A DNA stretch of 24,209 nt, taken from NCBI GenBank assembly GCA_030836325.1, contig JAURQC010000077.1, forward strand, positions 1 to 24,209, in the 5' to 3' direction. The translations under genes and the position numbers were made by a program. Shown one piece after another: positions 7,410-13,877 of the stretch. Origin of the DNA: Candidatus Nanopelagicales bacterium (GTDB lineage: Bacteria > Actinomycetota > Actinomycetes > S36-B12). Numbering within the stretch: the first letter of the stretch is position 1; every line of letters begins with the position of its first letter. Under the pieces are notes generated by a model that saw nothing but the letters and a program-made list of their open reading frames with translations, did not search any database and was not told the DNA's origin.

Positions 7410-8753
7410 ATGCGCTTTGGCTTACGGACCCGAGTGGCGATCGCCTTCGGGTTACTGTCTCTCGTCATCGCCGCTGCGGTGTCGAGCGCGACCTACTTCT
7501 TCGCTTCGTATTACCTGCTCAATCAGCGTGAAGATGCTGCACTGACTCGCGCTCTGTTGGACTCGCGTGCTGTCGGCGCCTCGCTGGCGGTTGGTGCTAC
7601 TCCCACCGAGGCGCTCGAACAGATTCCGTCTATCGGTCAGTCACAGGCGCTCGTGCGCGTAGCCGGCACCTGGTACACCCCCGGCGTCACCGTCCCACCG
7701 GACGCACTTCCCGAAGGACTGCTGGATACCGCGGCAACCGGAGGCGGCGCGCAGCAGCGGGCCGAAATCGCTGGAGAGCCGTACTTCGTCGTGGCTGTGC
7801 AACTGAGCGACGGCATGTACGTCGAGGTGTTCTCACTGCAAGATCTGAACCGAACTCTCACGATCGGTGGTTGGGTGCTCGCCGGCCAAACGGTTGTAGC
7901 CGGAGTGGTCGGTGCCTTGATCGGTCGTTACACCGTTGGGCAGATCTTGCGCCCTCTTCGTCGATTGGGTCGTGGTGCGCAAGGGATTGCCGGTGGAGAT
8001 TTGGGAACCCGGATCGAGGAAACCGGCGACGCTGACCTCGATCCCATTGCTAGTTCGTTCAATGAGATGGCCGAGGCTGTTCAGTCACGCATCCAACGTG
8101 AACGACGATTCAGCGCCAATGTCAGCCACGAGTTGCGCTCACCATTGACCACCGTCGTTGGGACTGCCGACCTGCTCGACCGTCGGCGTGACGAACTGCC
8201 TGAACGCGAAGCCGGTTTGATCGCGGTGCTCGTGGAGCAGGTGCACCGGATGTCGCAAATGTTGTTGGACCTGTTGGAGATCTCTCGGATTGGCGGGGAT
8301 GATCCAATCCAAATCGAGACCGTTGATGTCTCCCTACTGTGCTTGGACGTCGTTCGGGTACGCAACCTTCCCGACGATCTCGTCACGGGTGATTCTCCAA
8401 TCATCCGTACCGACGGACGACGTTTCGAGCGGATCGTTGGCAACTTGGTGGAGAACGCCCAGCGTCACGGTGGTGGGGTCGAACAAGTGCGAGTCGAACG
8501 TCTTGCGCACACTGTTCGGATCTACGTCGAGGATCGGGGGCCGGGTATCGATCAAGCTCAACTTGAAAAGTTGTTCGAGCCGTTCTCCCGTGGTGAAGAC
8601 GCCCACCACACCTCGGGTGCTGGACTAGGTCTGGCGATCGCGCGCGAGCAGGCGAACCTCTTGAATGCGGAACTGATCGTGGAGAATCGGGACAGCGGTG
8701 GCGCACGGTTCATCGTCGAGATTCCTGTCACCAGCGATGGAGACAGCCAATGA
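7410..8753 (+). CDS. Membrane sensor histidine kinase (HAMP, HisKA, HATPase_c)
   Basis: The 447-residue protein has TM1 at about 9-36, an extracellular sensor region of about 115 residues without recognisable fold, TM2 at about 152-172, a HAMP linker starting with ILRPLRRL (about 179-186), the H-box SHELRSPLTTV with phosphorylated H240, the N-box NLVENAQRHG (345-354), G1 EDRGPGID (374-381) and G2 GAGLGLAIA. All catalytic motifs are intact. It should phosphorylate the regulator encoded directly upstream. Its stop overlaps the start of the lipoprotein gene in an ATGA, so the lipoprotein is translationally coupled and may modulate sensing, as LpqB does for MtrB. The signal is unknown; an envelope cue is inferred from the partners. 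Confidence 0.95.
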   Translation: MRFGLRTRVAIAFGLLSLVIAAAVSSATYFFASYYLLNQREDAALTRALLDSRAVGASLAVGATPTEALEQIPSIGQSQALVRVAGTWYTPGVTVPPDALPEGLLDTAATGGGAQQRAEIAGEPYFVVAVQLSDGMYVEVFSLQDLNRTLTIGGWVLAGQTVVAGVVGALIGRYTVGQILRPLRRLGRGAQGIAGGDLGTRIEETGDADLDPIASSFNEMAEAVQSRIQRERRFSANVSHELRSPLTTVVGTADLLDRRRDELPEREAGLIAVLVEQVHRMSQMLLDLLEISRIGGDDPIQIETVDVSLLCLDVVRVRNLPDDLVTGDSPIIRTDGRRFERIVGNLVENAQRHGGGVEQVRVERLAHTVRIYVEDRGPGIDQAQLEKLFEPFSRGEDAHHTSGAGLGLAIAREQANLLNAELIVENRDSGGARFIVEIPVTSDGDSQ

Positions 8754-9403
8754 CGCGCTGCAGATTGGCTGCATTCATCTCTGGTGCGCTGGCGCCGGTG
8801 ATGGTCGTCGTTGCCGGGTGCGGAGTGCCGCTAGAGGATTCCGCGCAGGCACTTCCTCCCGAGGTGATCCCGCCCCCGATCGTCGTGCCCACCGAAACCT
8901 CGAGCCCCGCGCCATCCCCATCGCCTACCGCTACGTCGTTGCCGTCACCGACCGATACACCGGTCGTCGACGTTGTCGATTTCTTCTTTATCCGCGAGGA
9001 CGGTCTTGTGCCGCTGGTCAGCGATGTCCCATCGCCAGCCGATCCGCAGGTGGTGCTCGACCGGCTCGCCGCGGGTCCGCCAGCGGAGACCGGGCTGCGC
9101 AGTGTTGTGGTTGACCCGCTCACCGGAACCGCGTTGGTGAGCGTGTTCTCGCCCAACGGCAACATTCCGCTTCCCACTGCTGATGTCACCATTTCGGTGG
9201 CAGGGGCCTTCTCCTCGCTGCCCCCGGCCGAACAGGTGCTTTTACTCGGCCAAGTAGTGCTGAGCTTGTCGTCGGCGGGATACGGAACCGTTTCGGTGGT
9301 GGACGAAGCGGGGGCGCCGCTGGCCGTGCCATTGCCCGATGGACGCCTCCTAGATCGCCCGGCAACCGCGCTCGACTATGCCTCCCTGATTCGTCCGTTC
9401 TAG
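8750..9403 (+). CDS. Lipoprotein with a GerMN (LpqB-N-like) domain
   Basis: The 217-residue protein starts with a lipoprotein signal whose lipobox is VAGC (acylated C24). A proline/serine/threonine-rich linker follows (about residues 35-75), then a single GerMN domain: FFFIREDGLVPL, a DRLAAGPPAETGLRS core and the tail PLPDGRLLDRPATALDYASL. It would be anchored to the outer face of the membrane. LpqB, the MtrB partner, carries a GerMN domain but is much longer and has a beta-propeller; here only the small domain remains. The four-base overlap with the kinase gene indicates coupled expression. A role as accessory sensor or wall-binding subunit of the kinase is inferred. Confidence 0.88.
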   Translation: MTRCRLAAFISGALAPVMVVVAGCGVPLEDSAQALPPEVIPPPIVVPTETSSPAPSPSPTATSLPSPTDTPVVDVVDFFFIREDGLVPLVSDVPSPADPQVVLDRLAAGPPAETGLRSVVVDPLTGTALVSVFSPNGNIPLPTADVTISVAGAFSSLPPAEQVLLLGQVVLSLSSAGYGTVSVVDEAGAPLAVPLPDGRLLDRPATALDYASLIRPF

Positions 9404-9439
9404 CGGCGTTTGCTAGCTGGCAACCGTGTGGGGCTAGAG

Positions 9440-9460
9440 GTCTCAAGTAGGACTCGAGAC
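9440..9460 (+). terminator. Imperfect hairpin after the regulator/kinase/lipoprotein operon
   Basis: GTCTC (9440-9444) pairs with GAGAC (9456-9460); after one mismatch AGT pairs with ACT around the loop AGG. It lies 37 bases after the lipoprotein stop. A second short stem, CTAGC/GCTAG (9413-9417 with 9433-9437), precedes it. No U-tract is present, so the terminator role is tentative. Confidence 0.35.
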
Positions 9461-9504
9461 TGTCGCCGAAAAACCGCGCTAATGTCCTAGAAATGTCGCA
9501 CCAA
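9461..9504 (+). promoter_or_regulatory. Helically phased TGTC units upstream of the NlpC/P60 gene
   Basis: TGTCGCCGAAA starts at 9461, TGTCCTAGAAA at 9483 and TGTCGCACCAA at 9494: offsets of 22 and 33 bases, multiples of 11. The slot at 9472 is degenerate (AACCGCG). The units match the TGTCGCAGG repeat in the promoter of the response regulator at 6641-6660. This looks like an array for the same regulator, controlling the hydrolase gene. Confidence 0.45.
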
Positions 9505-9507
9505 ACG

Positions 9508-9523
9508 TGTGATGTGGGTCATA
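9508..9523 (+). promoter_or_regulatory. CRP/GlxR-like binding site
   Basis: TGTGATGTGGGTCATA matches the cAMP-receptor consensus TGTGA-N6-TCACA at nine of ten fixed positions. An overlapping inverted repeat GGTCAT-AC-ATGACC spans 9517-9530. It lies about 80 bases before the start of the NlpC/P60 gene. Actinobacterial CRP/GlxR proteins are known to control resuscitation and cell-wall hydrolase genes. Confidence 0.4.
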
Positions 9524-9553
9524 CATGACCGAACGAGGTGTCCGAAAAACGGG

Positions 9554-9570
9554 CGTTACCATTTCGTGAT
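9554..9570 (+). promoter_or_regulatory. Second 11-base-period repeat near the NlpC/P60 start
   Basis: CGTTAC (9554-9559) and CGTGAT (9565-9570) are imperfect direct repeats, 11 bases apart. GTAAC-type tandem repeats of this kind resemble the sites of MtrA, which controls NlpC/P60 hydrolases in mycobacteria and corynebacteria. The match is partial and overlaps the expected -35 region. Confidence 0.25.
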
Positions 9571-9585
9571 CACTGTGTCCCCGTC

Positions 9586-9591
9586 TAGCGT
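9586..9591 (+). promoter_or_regulatory. Candidate -10 element (TAGCGT) of the NlpC/P60 gene
   Basis: TAGCGT ends eight bases before the ATG at 9600, and there is no Shine-Dalgarno sequence, which suggests a leaderless mRNA. The same hexamer forms the -10 of the trpB promoter at 10347. TTCGTG, 17 bases upstream, is a weak -35. Confidence 0.4.
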
Positions 9592-9599
9592 CCCCGTCC

Positions 9600-10286
9600 A
9601 TGAAGACCTTCCCCGCCCCGTCCGTGCGTACTTCCCTGCGCACCGGCCGGGAACGATTGATCCCCGCCGGCCTGGCGGCCCTTGCCACCGCTGTGTCTGC
9701 AGTCCTGGTGTGGTTGTTGGCCACCGCGGCTCCCAGCACCGCGAGTGCCCGGGCAGTGCACGTGGCCTCCGTCGATCGCTTGGCCGGATCCGATGTGGGT
9801 CTGCACCCGCGTGTGCGGGCGGTCGACGCCGAGGCGATGTCACTGCGTTCGGCCAGGCTTGCCGGAGCCCTCGAGATGTCCTCGGCAGCAGCGATCCGTG
9901 CGCAGGTCGTTGCGATGCGCGAGAAGGTGCTCACCGTCGCGCGCAAGCAACTCGGCGATCCGTATCGGGCAGGAAGCGCCGGTCCAGATGCCTTCGACTG
10001 TGGCGGCTTCACTCAGTTCGTCTTCAAGCGGGCATTGGGGATGGACATCGCTCGCACCTCTCGGGGTCAGTACCAGCAGGTCCAAAGGATCAAGACCAAG
10101 AACGCTCAACCGGGCGACCTCGTGTTCTTCTTCGAAGGCGGTGCACATCACGTCGGCATCTATGTCGGCGACGGAAAAATGATCGACGCGCCCAATCCTA
10201 GGGAAAGTGTGAGCATCAACCCGATTGATGGCGCGTGGTGGGGACGTAGCTTTACAGGTATCGGTCGCATCCTGCCCGCCGTTTAG
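9600..10286 (+). CDS. Secreted NlpC/P60 family peptidoglycan endopeptidase
   Basis: The 228-residue protein has an N-terminal basic stretch and a hydrophobic segment (about 22-46, ending ATAAPSTASA) that fits a signal peptide or anchor, a helical linker (about 75-105), then an NlpC/P60 domain: catalytic C134 in FDCGGF, H174 in HHVGIYVGDG, and D186 in MIDAPNP at the position of the third polar residue. Such enzymes cut peptide stems of peptidoglycan during division and growth. The nucleophile motif reads DCGG instead of the usual DCSG. The gene stands alone, just downstream of the envelope two-component operon, with several regulator-like sites in front. The ATG lacks a ribosome binding site; a GTG eight codons later is an alternative start. 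Confidence 0.92.
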   Translation: MKTFPAPSVRTSLRTGRERLIPAGLAALATAVSAVLVWLLATAAPSTASARAVHVASVDRLAGSDVGLHPRVRAVDAEAMSLRSARLAGALEMSSAAAIRAQVVAMREKVLTVARKQLGDPYRAGSAGPDAFDCGGFTQFVFKRALGMDIARTSRGQYQQVQRIKTKNAQPGDLVFFFEGGAHHVGIYVGDGKMIDAPNPRESVSINPIDGAWWGRSFTGIGRILPAV

Positions 10287-10323
10287 TCGGCGCGTGATTC
10301 CCACCGCAATTCAGCCGTTCCAC

Positions 10324-10352
10324 TTGAACGCCTAGCGGCAGGCGGTTAGCGT
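10324..10352 (+). promoter_or_regulatory. Promoter of the trpB2 gene
   Basis: TTGAAC (10324-10329) and TAGCGT (10347-10352) are separated by exactly 17 bases, a good SigA-type arrangement. Transcription would start near 10359, giving a leader of about 25 bases that contains AAGGAGAA, a strong ribosome binding site, before the ATG at 10384. Confidence 0.55.
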
Positions 10353-10383
10353 CAGCCTTCTAGTCGCGATCAAGGAGAACGCC

Positions 10384-11760
10384 ATGGATGACACCGTTCG
10401 TCAGCACAAGTACGTGCTCAGCGAAGATCAGATGCCCACGGTCTGGTACAACATCATGGCCGATCTCCCGACGCCTCCGCCCCCGCCGCTGCACCCCGGC
10501 CGAATGGACCCGGTTGGCCCGGACGATCTCGCCCCGCTGTTCCCGATGGAACTGATCATGCAAGAGGTATCAACCGATCGGTACATCGAGATTCCTGGCG
10601 GTGTCCTGGATGTTTACCGCCAGTGGCGCCCCTCCCCGCTGTTCCGAGCCCACCGCCTCGAGCAGGCGCTTGGCACCCCGGCTCGCATCTACTACAAGTA
10701 CGAGGGTGTTTCCCCGGCTGGATCACACAAGCCCAATACATCCGTTCCCCAGGCCTACTACAACAAGAAGGAGGGAACGACGCGGCTGACCACGGAGACG
10801 GGAGCCGGTCAGTGGGGTACCGCACTTGCCTTCGCCTGTGCGCTCTACGGGATGGAGTGCGACGTCTGGCAGGTCGGGGCGTCGTACGACTCCAAGCCCT
10901 ACCGGCGTTTGATGATCGAGGCCTTCGGTGCGCAGGTCCACCGGTCACCGTCCGAACTCACCGAAGTCGGTCGTCAACTCGCCGCCGACCCGAAGAACCA
11001 CAGTGGCTCGCTGGGCATCGCGATCTCCGAGGCTGTTGAGGTCGCGGCGATGGACCCGACTACTCGGTACGCACTGGGCTCGGTGTTGAACCACGTGCTG
11101 TTGCACCAGACGGTGATTGGCCAAGAGGCACTGCTGCAGCTTGAGATGGCCGGCGACACCCCGACCCTGATCGTCGGCTGCACCGGCGGGGGCTCGAACT
11201 TCGCTGGTTTGTCCTTCCCATTCATCAAGGAGAAGTTGGACGGCAAGATGAGCCCGCGCATCCTGGCAGCTGAGCCGGCATCGTGTCCGTCGCTTACGCG
11301 CGGCGTATATGCGTATGACTTCGGCGACACCGCCGGCATGACGCCACTGATGAAAATGCACACACTGGGTCACGACTTCATTCCTGATCCCATCCACGCC
11401 GGTGGGCTTCGCTACCACGGCATGGCACCGCTCATCTCGCACATGTACGAGGAAGGGTTGATGGATGCCGAATCGGTCCCACAGACCGAGTGCTTCCAGG
11501 CGGCGGTGCAGTTCGCGCGGACCGAGGGAATCGTCCCGGCTCCCGAGCCCACGCATGCGATCGCGCTAGCGATCCGCGAGGCGCTCAAGGCAAAGGAAAC
11601 CGGCGAAGAAACAGTAATCCTGACCGCCCTGTGCGGACACGGACACTTCGATCTTGCGGCGTACGAGAACTACCTCGCCGGCGCGATGGTCGACGAAGAA
11701 GTCTCCGACGAGCGCTTTGCCGCCGCATTGGCGACGCTGCCGGAGGTTCAGACATCCTGA
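10384..11760 (+). CDS. trpB: TrpB2-type tryptophan synthase beta-like PLP enzyme
   Basis: The 458-residue protein has the PLP lysine in AGSHKPNT (K116), the catalytic glutamate in TTETGAGQWG (E138) and the PLP phosphate loop GCTGGGSNFAG. The long N-terminal extension with a proline-rich stretch (LPTPPPPPLHPGR, about 28-40) and the E-G-V-S-P-A sequence before the lysine are typical of TrpB2 rather than the canonical TrpB1 that pairs with TrpA. TrpB2 makes tryptophan from indole and serine (or phosphoserine) and often works without TrpA. No trpA, trpC or other trp gene is present here, which supports a stand-alone indole-salvage role. Strong ribosome binding site AAGGAG; own promoter. Confidence 0.93.
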   Translation: MDDTVRQHKYVLSEDQMPTVWYNIMADLPTPPPPPLHPGRMDPVGPDDLAPLFPMELIMQEVSTDRYIEIPGGVLDVYRQWRPSPLFRAHRLEQALGTPARIYYKYEGVSPAGSHKPNTSVPQAYYNKKEGTTRLTTETGAGQWGTALAFACALYGMECDVWQVGASYDSKPYRRLMIEAFGAQVHRSPSELTEVGRQLAADPKNHSGSLGIAISEAVEVAAMDPTTRYALGSVLNHVLLHQTVIGQEALLQLEMAGDTPTLIVGCTGGGSNFAGLSFPFIKEKLDGKMSPRILAAEPASCPSLTRGVYAYDFGDTAGMTPLMKMHTLGHDFIPDPIHAGGLRYHGMAPLISHMYEEGLMDAESVPQTECFQAAVQFARTEGIVPAPEPTHAIALAIREALKAKETGEETVILTALCGHGHFDLAAYENYLAGAMVDEEVSDERFAAALATLPEVQTS

Positions 11761-11791
11761 TCTGACGAGCGGGGCGAATAGGGTTGTGTTC

Positions 11792-13039
11792 GTGAGCGAG
11801 TCGGATTCCACGAGCACCTCGCGGGCCACTTTGGCCAAGGGTCTGATCCTCGTTGGCGTTGCCACGTTGGTCGGTAATGGAGCCGCCTACCTGCTCAGCA
11901 TGGTCGCGGCCCGGATCCTGAATCAGGCTGACTTTGGTGCGCTTGGGGCCCTGCTCGGCCTTCTCGTCATTCTCGCGACTCTTGGTATCTCTATCCAAGC
12001 GCTGGCAGCTCGTCGGGTGGCCACGGCCGATGCGAACCGCGCACAGGTCGAGGAGCAACTCATCCGGTTGTCGATCTTCCTGGGTTTCGGGGTCATCGTG
12101 GCGGGTGTTGCGGTGGCCTGGCCCATCGGTGTCATCTTCACGATCCCCACGCTCGCCGTTGCGACAGGAATCGGGTCGCTTGGCTTCGTCATCGTCGGAT
12201 CCGCAGCTATGGGAATCGCGCAGGGTCGCGAGGAACACACGCGACTGTCCTTGGCCTTCATCGCCAACGGTGGTGGTCGAGCCCTCGGCGGGATCATCGG
12301 AGTGCTCGTTCTCGCGAGCGTGACCGGTGTCGGTATCGGCATCTTCATCGGATGCGCCGTCGGCGCCCTTATTGCCTACCGACTCGTGCGGCGTCCAGAG
12401 TGGAAGCCGTTTGGAACCAAGGTCGGTGCCGGAATCGGTGTCGAACTCGGCCACGTGGTCCATGCGCTGATGGTTTTGTTCACGTTGACCAACGTCGACA
12501 TTCTCCTCGCCCGCTTCTTCCTCACGGAGGATCAGTCGGGTCAATACGCGGTCGGTGTTCTGCTCGCCAAGATCGCTTTCTTCCTGCCGAATGCGATCGT
12601 TATCGTGCTGTTCCCCAAGATGTCGGCAGAAGAGTCCCGTCGGACCGTCTATATCGCCACCGGCCTGACTGCTGTTGTCGGTGCGGTGATCACCACCTCA
12701 GCGTTCATGCTCGGAGACCTCGTCGTTCGCGTCCTCGGTGGCCAGCAGTACCTGTCCATGGGTGACGTCATCTGGTTGTTCGCACTCGAGGGCTCGGCTT
12801 TTGCGCTGGTTCAAGTGCTGCTGTACGCGCGACTCGCGGCGCAGGATCGAACGGCGGTGATTGCCGTTTGGGTTGCACTCATCGCGTTGGTCAGCGTCGT
12901 GGCGTTCTGGCGCAATGATTCGGTGACCGAAATCGTGACGACGGTTGTCGCGGTGTCACTCGTGTTGACCGTCGTTGGCCTTTTCCTAGATCGTCGAAAG
13001 AGTCCGGGTATCTCGATACCCATCGAATCCGCAGAGTAG
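11792..13039 (+). CDS. Polysaccharide/lipid-linked oligosaccharide flippase (MOP superfamily)
   Basis: From the GTG at 11792 this is a 415-residue, very hydrophobic protein with about twelve membrane segments. The N-terminal ILNQADFGALGALLGL (Y/F-G-xxxxxxxxxL pattern) is typical of Wzx-like oligosaccharide flippases of the MOP/MATE superfamily, which move lipid-linked sugars across the membrane. A longer open frame upstream (from 11654) overlaps the end of the trpB2 gene and codes for an arginine-rich, non-membrane stretch, so it was not used; GTG 11786 is a near-equal alternative. No glycosyltransferase is next to it, so the carried polymer is unknown. The acetolactate decarboxylase gene follows after 34 bases and may be co-transcribed. 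Confidence 0.85.
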   Translation: MSESDSTSTSRATLAKGLILVGVATLVGNGAAYLLSMVAARILNQADFGALGALLGLLVILATLGISIQALAARRVATADANRAQVEEQLIRLSIFLGFGVIVAGVAVAWPIGVIFTIPTLAVATGIGSLGFVIVGSAAMGIAQGREEHTRLSLAFIANGGGRALGGIIGVLVLASVTGVGIGIFIGCAVGALIAYRLVRRPEWKPFGTKVGAGIGVELGHVVHALMVLFTLTNVDILLARFFLTEDQSGQYAVGVLLAKIAFFLPNAIVIVLFPKMSAEESRRTVYIATGLTAVVGAVITTSAFMLGDLVVRVLGGQQYLSMGDVIWLFALEGSAFALVQVLLYARLAAQDRTAVIAVWVALIALVSVVAFWRNDSVTEIVTTVVAVSLVLTVVGLFLDRRKSPGISIPIESAE

Positions 13040-13073
13040 TCACCAACTTGCGCACCCCGCGAAAGGAATTTGC

Positions 13074-13808
13074 ATGATCAATATGTCGCTGGCTACTGCC
13101 ATCCATCACACGCGGACCGGCAAAGCGCCCGATGATCATGCTGGGCACATCCGTCAGATCGAGACGGTTCACGATCTTTTTTCTGGACGGTACGAGGCGG
13201 TAACGACTGTGGGCGAGACGTTCTCCAACGCAGTTCTCGGAATTGGTGTTGCTGAAGGTGTGGATGGCGAGATCGTGCACCTGGACGGCACCACATGGCG
13301 GGTGCCCGCTGATGGGATTCCGCAGATTGCTCCCGCCGAGCTCGGCATGCCGTTCGCTGTCGCTGCGTACGGCGGAATTGCGACGCATCGTGATGTGCCT
13401 GAGGGCGCGACGATGACCGACATCACGGGACTTGTCGACGAGGTCCTCGCCGCAGAATCGCTGCACCACGACTATCTAGTTGCAGCGGTCGCTGTGACGG
13501 GTGAGTTCTCGCACGTCCTGCTGCGAAGCGAGCACGGACAGACCCCGCCGTATCAGCCGCTGGGCACCGAGGGCTCGGTCACCGGGGAAGTGCGCTTCGA
13601 CTTGGCACCGTGGTCGGGGACCCTCGTGGGCTTCCGCTTCCCGGACGTGGCCGACGACATAGTCATCCCCGGACTCCACCTCCACGGCATCGCCCGGGAC
13701 CACTCCAGTGGCGGGCATTGCCATGAACTCACCGTCACCGGGGCACGTTTGCAGGTGTGGGTAGACGATGTGGAGGTCGATGTGCCCGGTTTGCCCCTTG
13801 TGGCGTGA
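13074..13808 (+). CDS. budA: Alpha-acetolactate decarboxylase
   Basis: The 244-residue protein matches bacterial acetolactate decarboxylases: QIETVHDLFSGRYEA near the N-terminus, DGEIV with a conserved Glu (E66), R151 in the VLLRSEHG segment, and the zinc-binding set H202, H204 and H215 in GLHLHGIARDHSSGGH. Ligand spacing (2 and 11) is the same as in the Brevibacillus enzyme. It converts 2-acetolactate to acetoin and CO2, diverting flux from branched-chain amino acids or draining pyruvate. It is a cytosolic enzyme here, as no signal peptide is seen. The ATG follows a good AAAGGAA. No acetolactate synthase or butanediol dehydrogenase gene is near; the gene sits between a flippase and the ATP-grasp operon. 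Confidence 0.92.
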   Translation: MINMSLATAIHHTRTGKAPDDHAGHIRQIETVHDLFSGRYEAVTTVGETFSNAVLGIGVAEGVDGEIVHLDGTTWRVPADGIPQIAPAELGMPFAVAAYGGIATHRDVPEGATMTDITGLVDEVLAAESLHHDYLVAAVAVTGEFSHVLLRSEHGQTPPYQPLGTEGSVTGEVRFDLAPWSGTLVGFRFPDVADDIVIPGLHLHGIARDHSSGGHCHELTVTGARLQVWVDDVEVDVPGLPLVA

Positions 13809-13877
13809 CGTGAACGAAACAATGGCTCCCTAAAGTGCAGCCGTTGTAGCGAGGCGGATCGATCGGAAGGGGTTGCC

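Noticed and set aside
9554..9570. Firm assignment of CGTTAC-N5-CGTGAT as an MtrA box
   Set aside because: The second unit deviates and the identity of the local regulator with MtrA is unproven; kept only as a low-confidence site.
9404..9599. c-di-AMP (ydaO-type) riboswitch upstream of the NlpC/P60 gene
   Set aside because: Such riboswitches often precede actinobacterial wall-hydrolase genes, but the conserved core sequences and pairing pattern are not visible, and the likely start site leaves no leader.
11654..11791. N-terminal extension of the flippase
   Set aside because: It lies inside the end of trpB2 and codes for a basic non-membrane stretch; the GTG at 11792 gives the normal family length.
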